Shown piece by piece: positions 22,344 to 31,109 of a DNA stretch of 64,000 bases. The translations under genes were made by a program, and so were the position numbers. Numbering within the stretch: the stretch's first letter is position 1; every line of letters starts with the position of its first letter. Location: positions 1 through 64,000 of the forward strand of contig CALXAY010000001.1 of NCBI GenBank assembly GCA_944386415.1, written 5' to 3'. This stretch comes from an uncultured Clostridia bacterium. GTDB lineage: Bacteria > Bacillota > Clostridia > TANB77 > CAG-508. Under the pieces are notes generated by a model. The model ran no database searches. It saw only the letters and a list, made by a program, of their open reading frames with translations, and was not told the DNA's origin.

Positions 22344-23117
22344 ATGGAAGATGAATTACAAGAAGGAATTGAACTAGAAACAGTTAATTCAAATGTAGGT
22401 GGAGAGGTTATTGATAATGATGTAGATAATAATATAGAAACTACACAAGAAAATAACCAAGGAACTAGCGAAGATGATAAAACAGCTAGTTTACAAAGAG
22501 GTTTAAATAAGGAAAGAGCTTTAAGAAAAGCAGCTGAAAAGAGAAACAAAGAATTTGAAGCTAGATTAGAAGCTTTAGAAAAAGCAAATCAAAAACAAGA
22601 AAAGAGTACTTATGAAACTTTAATTGAAGGTGGAATTGATGAAGAGGTTGCTAAATCTGTTAGTAAAGCTATTGATAGCAAGAGAACAGACACAAGTAAA
22701 CTTGAAAAAGAAATTGCAGAACTAAAGTTTGACAATTCTCTGAAAGCTCTATCTAAAGAAGAAGGCTATGAAGATATTGAAGACTATGCCGATGAGATTA
22801 AAGACCTAGTCGACAAGGGATTAACTATCGAGCAAAGCTATCATGCAGTTGCTTATGATAAACCTCATACACAAAATACAAAAAGTGAAATGCAAAGGAA
22901 GTTGGAAGTAAAAATGCAAAACAATAATGCTAGAAGAGAGATATTACAAAACGCAAACAACAATTCTGGTGCAGCTAATAATTCTAAAACAATAAAATTA
23001 ACAGTAGCTGAAAAAGAAGCCGCAGCAGCGGCTGGCATGACTCCAGAGGATTATGCAGCACTAAGAGATATGGAAGATATAAATCAATATAATAGTTATA
23101 AGAGTAGGAAAAAATAA
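22344..23117 (+). CDS. Capsid scaffolding protein
   Basis: 257 aa with AAAGGAG 6 nt upstream. Very acidic disordered N-terminus, central coiled coil (about 55-95, RALRKAAEKRNKEFEARLEALEK), charged helices and a C-terminal helix with basic residues (YNSYKSRKK), the usual capsid-binding end of scaffolds. Position between portal and major capsid gene supports this. Confidence 0.82.
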   Translation: MEDELQEGIELETVNSNVGGEVIDNDVDNNIETTQENNQGTSEDDKTASLQRGLNKERALRKAAEKRNKEFEARLEALEKANQKQEKSTYETLIEGGIDEEVAKSVSKAIDSKRTDTSKLEKEIAELKFDNSLKALSKEEGYEDIEDYADEIKDLVDKGLTIEQSYHAVAYDKPHTQNTKSEMQRKLEVKMQNNNARREILQNANNNSGAANNSKTIKLTVAEKEAAAAAGMTPEDYAALRDMEDINQYNSYKSRKK

Positions 23118-23129
23118 TTAATGTTCTTT

Positions 23130-23160
23130 ATTATTTGAAGCACAAAAAAATTCAAATAAT
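23130..23160 (+). other. Hairpin in the capsid gene 5' leader
   Basis: ATTATTTGAA (23130-23139) pairs with TTCAAATAAT (23151-23160), just before AAGGAGAG. It may be a processing or stabilising hairpin for the highly expressed capsid mRNA. Confidence 0.5.
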
Positions 23161-23175
23161 AAGGAGAGATGAAAA

Positions 23176-24387
23176 ATGCTAGATATTATGACAAGAAATG
23201 ATTTTGGTGCTTTACTTACACCAATTCATAAAAAAATATTCTTTGATTCATACAATGAAGTAGAGAAAAAATATCCATTATTCTTTAAAGTGGATACAAT
23301 GACTAAGAAAGACCAAACATACCCACATTTAGGAGCTTTTGGTCTATGGTCTCAAAACCAAGAAGGAAATAGCTTCAATGAGAGTGACTTCGAGCAAGGA
23401 GAAATCGCAAGCTTCGAAGCTAAACGTTTTGATAATTCTTATAGAGTTACATGGGAATTAATGCAAGACGACCAATATGGAGTAATGAGAGGTATTGGTA
23501 AAGGTGGTTCTGCCCAAGGACTTGGACGTTCTTTAAGAGCTACAGAGGAAACAAGTGCAGCTAATGTTATTAAAAATGGATTTACTAATGTTGGATACGA
23601 TGGTAAACCACTATTTGCTACAGACCACCCACTAATTTCAAGTTCTGCTAAAGTTAGTAACGTACTTAACTTACCTCTTACAGACGAAAACTTAAAGAAA
23701 GCTTTAACAATGATGAGTACACAAGTTGACGAAGCTGATGTATTCATTGCAGCTTCTGCTAAACAATTAGTAGTATGTCCTGAATTAGAGTTCCAAGCTA
23801 AAGCAATTGTAAATTCTATTTTACAATCTGGAACAGACTACAACGACGTAAACACAGTTCCAAACTTAAAAATTGTTGTTGACCCATACTTATCAGACCC
23901 AACAGGAGCAACAAGAATATGGTTCATTCAAGATACAACAATTGATAACCTATTATTCTTAAGAAGAGAAGCTCCAATATTCGACTCTGAGAGATTAGAA
24001 GGAAAAATGGACTATAGAATGTTTGGATACACAAGATACGACGTTGGTTACTGCGATTGGAGAGGACTTGTTGGTTCTAAAGGTACTCAAGAAGAAATTG
24101 TAGTTCCTGGAGTACTTGGAACATTAACAATTCAAGTAGCAGCAGGTAGCGACGCAACTCATACTAAAGTAACAAGTGTAACAGGTCAAGGTACAGGAAC
24201 ACTTAAATACAAAGTAGGAGCAGACGTTACAAAACCATCTCTAAACGACGCAGATACAGGATATACAGCTTTAACACAAAACACAGATATTACTGTAACT
24301 AGTGGAGATAAAATCGTAGTTGTAGAGTCTGTAGAAGGAAAGATTAAAAAATCAAGTGAAGTAACTAACGTAGTTGTTGGTGCTTAA
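23176..24387 (+). CDS. Major capsid protein with C-terminal Ig-like domain
   Basis: 403 aa. The first ~310 residues resemble Mu gpT/HK97-fold capsid proteins: IHKKIFFDSYNE, ARKDN-like DQTYPHLGAFG, FDNSYRVTWELMQDD, NVGYDGKPLFATDHPL, VCPELEFQAKAI, FIQDTTIDNLLFLRREAPIF and MDYRMFGYTRYDVGYCDWRG. The last ~90 residues (from VLGTLTIQ) are an Ig-like beta domain with repeating TVTSGDKIVVVES, probably exposed on the capsid surface. Codons are richer in C-ended forms than in neighbouring early genes, fitting high expression. Confidence 0.88.
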   Translation: MLDIMTRNDFGALLTPIHKKIFFDSYNEVEKKYPLFFKVDTMTKKDQTYPHLGAFGLWSQNQEGNSFNESDFEQGEIASFEAKRFDNSYRVTWELMQDDQYGVMRGIGKGGSAQGLGRSLRATEETSAANVIKNGFTNVGYDGKPLFATDHPLISSSAKVSNVLNLPLTDENLKKALTMMSTQVDEADVFIAASAKQLVVCPELEFQAKAIVNSILQSGTDYNDVNTVPNLKIVVDPYLSDPTGATRIWFIQDTTIDNLLFLRREAPIFDSERLEGKMDYRMFGYTRYDVGYCDWRGLVGSKGTQEEIVVPGVLGTLTIQVAAGSDATHTKVTSVTGQGTGTLKYKVGADVTKPSLNDADTGYTALTQNTDITVTSGDKIVVVESVEGKIKKSSEVTNVVVGA

Positions 24388-24400
24388 TTATAACAACCAT

Positions 24401-24435
24401 AGGGAAGCAATTAGCAATAGTTGTTTCCCTTTTTT
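24401..24435 (+). terminator. Terminator after the capsid gene
   Basis: AGGGAAGCAA (24401-24410) pairs with TTGTTTCCCT (24421-24430) over 10 bp with one G-U, followed by T's. It would reduce transcription of downstream genes relative to capsid. Confidence 0.85.
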
Positions 24436-24455
24436 AAAAGAAAGGAGCAAGAAAA

Positions 24456-26645
24456 ATGTCAAGAGTAAGTGAACAAATAAGTAAATCAAATGCAACATCA
24501 CAAGGAAGAACAGACGCAAATCTAGCTAATGACGCATTGCATTTAGGTGGTATTGAAGCTAACGATTATGCAACTAAACAATGGGTACAAGACTACCATG
24601 ATGGCAAAGAAAATGCTTTAAAACAATATATAGATAGTCAAGACGCAAACGTGTTACAACAAGCTAAAGAGTACGCTAATTCTCAAATTAGAAATCAAGA
24701 TTTTTCTAATTTTGCAGAAATAGGAGATTTACAAGCTTTAAATACCAATTTAAGTTCGCAAATAACACAAGGATTAACAGAACAAAAGAATTATACAGAT
24801 AGTAAAACACAAGCAATAGTAGATGATGTAAATGCAAACTTCCAAGATGTAAATGGAGCTATTAGTACATTAAATGGAAATGTAAACAACCTTTTTCAAT
24901 CTGTCAGTAATGGAAAGAGTGCCATAGCAGAGGCTATTACTGACAAAGGAGTACCAACCTCTGCAAATGATAGTTACTCAACAATGGCAGGAAATATTAG
25001 AGCAATTCCAACTGGTGGTGGAAGTGGAACAGACCCAAACTATGTAAACACATCAGACGCAGATGCAATACCAGAAGATATAAAAGTAGGTAAGACAGCT
25101 TATGCTAAAGGTCAAAAAATAATAGGAACATATATTCCAGATAATACGCCTATAGTTGGTATAGATACAAGTGATGCAACGGCTACATCAGGGGATATTA
25201 TGTATGGTAAAACAGCGTATGCTAAAGGAATAAAACTAGTAGGTACTTTACTACAAGGTGATATAGAGGAAATATATGGATTAAGTATAGATGCCATAGC
25301 ACCAAAATATTTAACAGAAAATAAAACGGACTTAGATACACAAAATCCTATAACAGAAGAATTAATAGCTTATTCAAAAGACTTGACTTATGTAGTAAGA
25401 CTGGTACATATAGGCGATGATACATCTACTAAATATATCGAAAGCTTTAGTATTAATGATGATGGATATAGTATTATAGAAAATGTAGGTGGCTCAGGAA
25501 GTGCGACAATATTAAAATATAGATACACAATGGAAGAGTTAGGAATACCAGCAGATGAAACAATTAGTAGTATAGCTTTTGGTGCAAGAGGAATAGATGG
25601 CTCACAAAATAAATGTAGATTATTTATATCAACAGTTAAAAAAGTTGAAAGCAACTATGTTTGTATGGTGTATGCCTATACATATAATTTGCATAATAAC
25701 GGAGAAATAAAAACAGAAACTATCAAAAGCTTTGAGATTTTAAATGAACAAAGAAGCGGTCTTGATACTTATCTTGTTACACCAAACTTGGATATGAATA
25801 GATTTGTAGTATTAACTACAGGTGGAAAATATAATGGGTCAGCATATATAATTAGTTGTAAATGCATGCCTGTTACTGGTGATGTGGGGGAAATTGTATC
25901 AAAAGTTACAAAAAAAATAGACCTTAGCGATGCTTATTATAGTGTTACTTTCTCTAGTAAATTATCAGCAAATTATAAATTTACAACAAATGATAAATAT
26001 ATAGTATATTGTGGTGCACAATTAAGTACAGTTAATTACTGTATGTATATTGAATTTGATAGTCAATATAATGTTGTTAATAGTCATGTACGAGATATGA
26101 CTTATATGTATAACAATATAGTTGGTACAGATTTATTTATAACATATTCTACTAATACTATTAATTCATTACACGATATACAAATTGCAAGTTTTGCTTC
26201 AACAAGTGTCAATACTATAAAAACAATAAAAACTAATTCCAGCTATTGGACAATAGGGTATGCATTAGCAACAAATGATGTAGTAATTTTATTTAGAAAA
26301 AGTACTAGTGGTGTTTATGGAATAGAAATATATAATATTGATATTACAACTGTAGAAGATGGAGCAACAATAACACCAGACGCTATAATAACAACTAGTG
26401 CATACTGGAGTGTAAAAGATTTTACAAATAATTTAACAACTATATTTTATAGAGATATTAATGGTAAATTACTTAAATTAAATATGACAGAAGATATGCA
26501 AAATGTAATAGGTGTTAGATATAAAGATAAAGTATTCTATCGTTTAGATTATAATAGTTTAACAGCAACGCAAGCAGATGTAGTAGCAGGAAAAACATTT
26601 ATAGGAAATAATGGTATGTTAGAGACAGGAACTCTGGAGGTGTAA
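24456..26645 (+). CDS. Virion fibre/appendage protein
   Basis: 729 aa. The N-terminal 170 residues are helical coiled coil (ALNTNLSSQITQGLTEQKNYTDSKTQ), then repeated modules of the type DIxxGKTAYAKGxKxxGTY (about 208-228 and 245-265) and a final ADVVAGKTFIGNNGMLETGT. Between them lies a ~400-residue beta-rich part. GKTxY-G-GT modules occur in trimeric phage fibres. Position after the capsid gene suggests a head or tail fibre that binds the host surface. Confidence 0.7.
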   Translation: MSRVSEQISKSNATSQGRTDANLANDALHLGGIEANDYATKQWVQDYHDGKENALKQYIDSQDANVLQQAKEYANSQIRNQDFSNFAEIGDLQALNTNLSSQITQGLTEQKNYTDSKTQAIVDDVNANFQDVNGAISTLNGNVNNLFQSVSNGKSAIAEAITDKGVPTSANDSYSTMAGNIRAIPTGGGSGTDPNYVNTSDADAIPEDIKVGKTAYAKGQKIIGTYIPDNTPIVGIDTSDATATSGDIMYGKTAYAKGIKLVGTLLQGDIEEIYGLSIDAIAPKYLTENKTDLDTQNPITEELIAYSKDLTYVVRLVHIGDDTSTKYIESFSINDDGYSIIENVGGSGSATILKYRYTMEELGIPADETISSIAFGARGIDGSQNKCRLFISTVKKVESNYVCMVYAYTYNLHNNGEIKTETIKSFEILNEQRSGLDTYLVTPNLDMNRFVVLTTGGKYNGSAYIISCKCMPVTGDVGEIVSKVTKKIDLSDAYYSVTFSSKLSANYKFTTNDKYIVYCGAQLSTVNYCMYIEFDSQYNVVNSHVRDMTYMYNNIVGTDLFITYSTNTINSLHDIQIASFASTSVNTIKTIKTNSSYWTIGYALATNDVVILFRKSTSGVYGIEIYNIDITTVEDGATITPDAIITTSAYWSVKDFTNNLTTIFYRDINGKLLKLNMTEDMQNVIGVRYKDKVFYRLDYNSLTATQADVVAGKTFIGNNGMLETGTLEV

Positions 26646-26650
26646 TAAAA

Positions 26651-27196
26651 ATGATAAATGAGATAAAAATGCAAGAACTAAAAGACATGTTCTTTTATAC
26701 ATTTGGAATAGTACCGCTTCAAAACTACAATGTAGTAGGAGATGGAATAACAGATAATAGACTAGGAATACAACAAGCTATATATGACGCAATAGAAAAT
26801 AAAGTAAAATATATATTTGTACCTAAAGGTAATTACTATTATTCTGGTCAATTGTTTAAAACAGATGAAGTAATATTCTTAGGTAACAGTGTAGACACAC
26901 AAATACAAGGAATAGATATAAGACAATTTCCAGACTTATGGAAAGAAGCACAATCAACTACGCCAGCATTAGTTCCTATAGGTGGAGTAATTTTATATGC
27001 TGGAAAGAAAAACTTGTCTGTGGCTTATTTAGAGTGCAATGGGCAAGCAGTAAATACAACTGACTACTTAAGCTTATATGAAACTTTAAATAATGTTAGT
27101 GTAGATGAGGACACAGAAGAATTACCAGAAACATTTAACGTACCTAATCTTACTACAGGTCAAGAAGGTACAAAATACATAATTAGAGCTAAATAG
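26651..27196 (+). CDS. Short fibre: pectate-lyase-like plus tail-collar domains
   Basis: 181 aa. Residues about 20-80 start like a beta-helix of the pectate lyase 3 type (YNVVGDGITDNRLGIQQAIYDA, YIFVPKGNYYYSG), but the helix is only a few turns long. The C-terminal half (LECNGQAVNTTDYLSLYETL ... FNVPNLT ... KYIIRAK) is a phage tail-collar domain. Likely a receptor-binding tip or assembly plug, much shorter than usual for such fusions. Confidence 0.7.
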   Translation: MINEIKMQELKDMFFYTFGIVPLQNYNVVGDGITDNRLGIQQAIYDAIENKVKYIFVPKGNYYYSGQLFKTDEVIFLGNSVDTQIQGIDIRQFPDLWKEAQSTTPALVPIGGVILYAGKKNLSVAYLECNGQAVNTTDYLSLYETLNNVSVDEDTEELPETFNVPNLTTGQEGTKYIIRAK

Positions 27197-27214
27197 GGAA
27201 GGAGGAAATATTAA

Positions 27215-27874
27215 ATGGCAATAATGAGTAGAACAACAGCTAAGCAAGTTCTAGATGATATACAAACAAGACTTCCACATGAATATAGTCAAGAGAGTTT
27301 ATTTCTTTGGATTAATGAAAGTATGAAAAAAATATATAGAGATTTAGCAATACAGAGTCAATATAGCTTTACAACCAGAGCAGGAGAAGAACTTTACTCT
27401 CTACCTGATGACTGTAGTATAGACATGATTAGTCATGTAACAAGAAGTGAAAAAGCTAGAAGTCAAGATAATCCTTATGACTGGGGAGGCTTTACAGAAT
27501 TAAGAAGTTACCTACCTGAAGAGAATATGACAGTTGACGGATATTTCGATGGTAGAGAAGGACTACTTGGTTTATACCCTTGTCCTAAAGATGTAAGAAA
27601 GATAGATGTTTATTATTGGAAAAAGCCAGATATGATAACTAAAGAGACAGATTTTATACAGCTAAATGATAATTATATAGACTTAGTTAAATACAACGTA
27701 ATGTCTATTATAGCAATGAGCGGACATAATCCAGATATAGAACTAGCTAATGAATATATTCTTTTATATAACAACTTAGTTACACAAGCAAATGAAGCAA
27801 AGAATGAGCAACAGCAAAGATATCCAGTAATTAGAGATATAACCAAACGTAATAGAAGGAGGAGAAGGCTATAA
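27215..27874 (+). CDS. Head-tail connector (tail tubular A-like)
   Basis: 219 aa after AAGGAGG. Helical start (AKQVLDDIQTRL, SLFLWINESMKKIYRDLA), a beta centre (YSLPDDCSI, LLGLYPCPKDVRKIDVYYWKKP) and C-terminal helices with an Arg-rich end. The pattern fits gp4/gp11-type connector proteins that dock on the portal of short-tailed phages. Confidence 0.7.
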   Translation: MAIMSRTTAKQVLDDIQTRLPHEYSQESLFLWINESMKKIYRDLAIQSQYSFTTRAGEELYSLPDDCSIDMISHVTRSEKARSQDNPYDWGGFTELRSYLPEENMTVDGYFDGREGLLGLYPCPKDVRKIDVYYWKKPDMITKETDFIQLNDNYIDLVKYNVMSIIAMSGHNPDIELANEYILLYNNLVTQANEAKNEQQQRYPVIRDITKRNRRRRRL

Positions 27875-29412
27875 TGCAAAAGTTACCTTATTTGAACAAT
27901 GTAAATTACAAAAGCAATAATCAAATAAATTACTTAGCTGGTGGAATAAGCAATATCTATCCTCCTGAAAACATACAAGATGATGAAGTTCAAGATATGT
28001 ATAACATGTGTTTAGATAACTACCCAGCAATTCGTACGAGAATAGGTAGAACAATGATGAGAAATCCTGGTTTAAAAGGAGAGAAAATAAAATACTTTGG
28101 AGTTGCTGGTGTAAAATATCTATTTTATATACAAGGAACTCAGTTAAAGGATATGGACGGAACAGTAATATCAGAAGGAATAACTGGGACTAAGTTTAAT
28201 CATGTATATTATGCAGATGGTAATCAAGAATACATGATTTTATATGGAGAAGGTGTAACAGCAACAAGACATAAGCTTCCTTTATCTCCTGTTAATACAC
28301 CAGAGATAGTACCGCTTCCAAGTGAATGTGATAAGTTTGAACACATGTGCTATCACAAAAATAGAATGATAGCAAGTAATGGAAATATGTTATATTTTAG
28401 TGCTTTGCAAAATCCAATGGACTGGGCTACTACAGAAGATAGTAGAGTTGATAGAGTAGAAAACTGTAATCAAATAACGGGGCTAGTTAGTTTTGATGAT
28501 AAATTAATTGTTTTTTCTCAAAAGAATATGCACTTGTATTATGGAAGTAATGTAATTGCAGGAGAAACAAATAGTTATACTTGTGTAACCTTAGACAATA
28601 ATATAGGGTGTTATGACCAATGCACTATAAAAGTACATAATTCTTATTTATATTGGCTATATGGTCGTTCTATCTATGAATATGATGGTAGTACGATTAG
28701 AACTATTGATAGAGCAGAGAGTAATAACGGTATGACTGGTGGAATAAGAGAGTTTTTAGAAGGAATAACAATAAATGAAGCAAAGAATGTATCTGTTGCA
28801 GGAAGTGAAGATAAAGTATATTTCTGGTTTCCAGATTATAAATACTTTCTTATCTTTGACCAAAGACTTAGAAAATGGACTAAAGAGTTACAACCAGATA
28901 ATGTAACTGATGAACTTTATTATACAACAATATGTGATAGCTATGCAGATTTAAACTTTTCTCAAACACCTCAACCAGTATATGCTTTAACAGCAAATGG
29001 AACCATCTATGAACTAACAGGTGGAAGAAAAGACGGAACTGAATATATTCGTACATATGGGGAAGACGAATTTACAGATGAAGAAGACATAGTCTATAAA
29101 GAACAAATACCATTTTATTTAAAAACAAAAGAATTTAAAAATGGAGTAATAAGTAAAAAGATACAACTAAGCAAGATATGGTTTTTCTACGATTTAGCAG
29201 AAAATAGTAAAGTAGATATCAAAATACTTGCAGACAATGGTAAGAAAGTACATTTAATAGAAAATGCTTTAAAACCAGGTAATAATATGACAGAAGCAAT
29301 ATTAGTTCCAAATGATATGCAAAATGTAAATTCCTATACTTTTGAAATAAGAGGATATGGAGATTTTAGATTAAGAGCAATGGAAAGAGTAGATAGGACA
29401 AACCCTAGATAA
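27874..29412 (+). CDS. P22 gp10-like DNA stabilisation/tail protein
   Basis: 512 aa, overlapping the connector stop by 1 nt. Opening GGISNIYPPENIQDDEVQDMYNMCLDNYPAIRTRIGR, then many WD-like strand repeats (LVSFDDKLIVFSQKNMHLYYG, NSYLYWLYGRSIYEYDGS, KVYFWFPDY), as in packaged DNA stabilisation protein gp10 and tail nozzle beta-propellers. It closes the portal channel and forms the short tail. Confidence 0.75.
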   Translation: MQKLPYLNNVNYKSNNQINYLAGGISNIYPPENIQDDEVQDMYNMCLDNYPAIRTRIGRTMMRNPGLKGEKIKYFGVAGVKYLFYIQGTQLKDMDGTVISEGITGTKFNHVYYADGNQEYMILYGEGVTATRHKLPLSPVNTPEIVPLPSECDKFEHMCYHKNRMIASNGNMLYFSALQNPMDWATTEDSRVDRVENCNQITGLVSFDDKLIVFSQKNMHLYYGSNVIAGETNSYTCVTLDNNIGCYDQCTIKVHNSYLYWLYGRSIYEYDGSTIRTIDRAESNNGMTGGIREFLEGITINEAKNVSVAGSEDKVYFWFPDYKYFLIFDQRLRKWTKELQPDNVTDELYYTTICDSYADLNFSQTPQPVYALTANGTIYELTGGRKDGTEYIRTYGEDEFTDEEDIVYKEQIPFYLKTKEFKNGVISKKIQLSKIWFFYDLAENSKVDIKILADNGKKVHLIENALKPGNNMTEAILVPNDMQNVNSYTFEIRGYGDFRLRAMERVDRTNPR

Positions 29413-29646
29413 ATGTATTTTAGAGAATATGATAGCTCATCATCTACTCTAAAAGAATGGGCTAAGCAATTAAACGTCGTAAATAAAGGTAATTATCCAC
29501 TATATTCTACAGTGGAACAAACTCTTTCTCATTGGCAAAGTATATTAAATCAAAATATAGGAACAAATACTTTTGGACTATCTGGAACAGCAGAAGCAAC
29601 CATATCAAATTGGAAAGATAAATTAAATGTTATTTATAACAAATAG
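29413..29646 (+). CDS. Small virion-cluster protein, unknown
   Basis: 77 aa; ATG directly after the previous stop, relying on translational coupling as no strong site is seen. Two similar halves around SxxxTLSHWQSILN and AEATISNWKDKLN suggest a small internal repeat of helices. Confidence 0.6.
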   Translation: MYFREYDSSSSTLKEWAKQLNVVNKGNYPLYSTVEQTLSHWQSILNQNIGTNTFGLSGTAEATISNWKDKLNVIYNK

Positions 29647-29661
29647 AAAGGAGATATATAA

Positions 29662-31098
29662 ATGCCTAACACTTTTCTAAATACAGGAAGAACTGCAACT
29701 GTAAGAGCTACAAGTAATCCGCAAGCAAATGTACAACAAGTACAACCTACAAATGCTCAAGCAGCTCAAACTCAAGTTAATCCTGTTCAATCTGTACAAA
29801 ATAATAATACAGCACAACCAAGTACTAATAATCAAACTCAAAGTAATAATTCTATTAATCCTATTACAATACCTATTCAAATACAACCAACAGTAGCAAC
29901 TCAAAATACACAACCTCAAACGCAGTCAGTACAGCCACAACAGAATTTACAAGTACAACAAAGAAGTAATGTGGCTCCTACACCTCAAACTTATCAAGCA
30001 CCTCAATACAATAATAATGTAATAGATTTTAACCAAATCTATTCTAGTTATCAAAGTGCTTATGGAAATAATAATTATACTACAAACATAGGAGCAAGTG
30101 GAATAAAGAAAACAAGCATAGGAACCACTATTGTAACACCAACCACGGCTAATATGAATAGTGTTGAAGGTATGTATCAAAGTGCATATTCTAACACTAT
30201 AAATAGTTTAATATCAGAAATGATAACACAATTAGAAAACGGATTTCAATATGATCCTACACAAGATGGAGCTTTAAGAGTGGCTAGTGAATATGCTGCT
30301 AATACAACAATGCAAAGTTTAGCAGGAAGTGGTGTTTTAAATAGTTCTTCTACTGCTGAAAGAGTTGCAAGAGTTGTAAGTGAATTAGTTCCACAATATG
30401 AACAATTAGCATATACAAGATGGACTGATTATATAGGTCAATTGTCAGATACAGCACAATTAGTTATGAATTATGACGCACAACAATTTGAGTATTGGAA
30501 GGACGCAAAAGATAGAGAGTTCCAAAATAAACAATTTGAATATCAAAAACAACAAGACGCACTAGAAAATGCATGGAAACGTGTAGATGAATTAGGTTAT
30601 GTTGATAATAATGCAAGTGCTATTTTGGGAGTTCCAGTAGGTACTTTATCAGGAGAAGCAAGACTTGCTAAGGAGCAACAAGAATTTGAATTGGCTAAAA
30701 TGAGAGAACAAGCACAAATTGAATATGAGAACAATAAAGCATTATATCAATTAAAAGCAGAGTTAGATAAAGACCAAGCTAAATATGCTTATGAATTAGA
30801 GAAAGCATATGGTGGGAGTTCTACTTCAAGAAGTTCAAGTAATACAACAAGTTTAAGTACATATCAAGACATTATTAATAATAGATGGGCTAATTACGAT
30901 GAATTTAGCAGAAAATATACAGTAGATGATAATGTTGGACTATATAACTATTTAGTTTCTGAATATTATGCAGGAAGATTATCCTCATCTGACTTAGCAA
31001 ACCTAACAGCTATGTATAATGTAACTCAACCAACAGACGCGGAAATAGCTCAAGAAGAGAGACGAAAATATCTTGACAGTTTAGAACAATATATGTAG
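29662..31098 (+). CDS. Ejection/internal virion protein 1
   Basis: 478 aa after AAAGGAG. The first ~150 residues are Gln/Asn/Thr/Pro-rich and disordered; the middle (about 190-380) is long helix and coiled coil (QQFEYWKDAKDREFQNKQFEYQKQQ). Low-complexity plus helical proteins between tail and giant genes of podoviruses are ejected with DNA. Confidence 0.6.
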   Translation: MPNTFLNTGRTATVRATSNPQANVQQVQPTNAQAAQTQVNPVQSVQNNNTAQPSTNNQTQSNNSINPITIPIQIQPTVATQNTQPQTQSVQPQQNLQVQQRSNVAPTPQTYQAPQYNNNVIDFNQIYSSYQSAYGNNNYTTNIGASGIKKTSIGTTIVTPTTANMNSVEGMYQSAYSNTINSLISEMITQLENGFQYDPTQDGALRVASEYAANTTMQSLAGSGVLNSSSTAERVARVVSELVPQYEQLAYTRWTDYIGQLSDTAQLVMNYDAQQFEYWKDAKDREFQNKQFEYQKQQDALENAWKRVDELGYVDNNASAILGVPVGTLSGEARLAKEQQEFELAKMREQAQIEYENNKALYQLKAELDKDQAKYAYELEKAYGGSSTSRSSSNTTSLSTYQDIINNRWANYDEFSRKYTVDDNVGLYNYLVSEYYAGRLSSSDLANLTAMYNVTQPTDAEIAQEERRKYLDSLEQYM

Positions 31099-31109
31099 GA
31101 GGTGGAATA

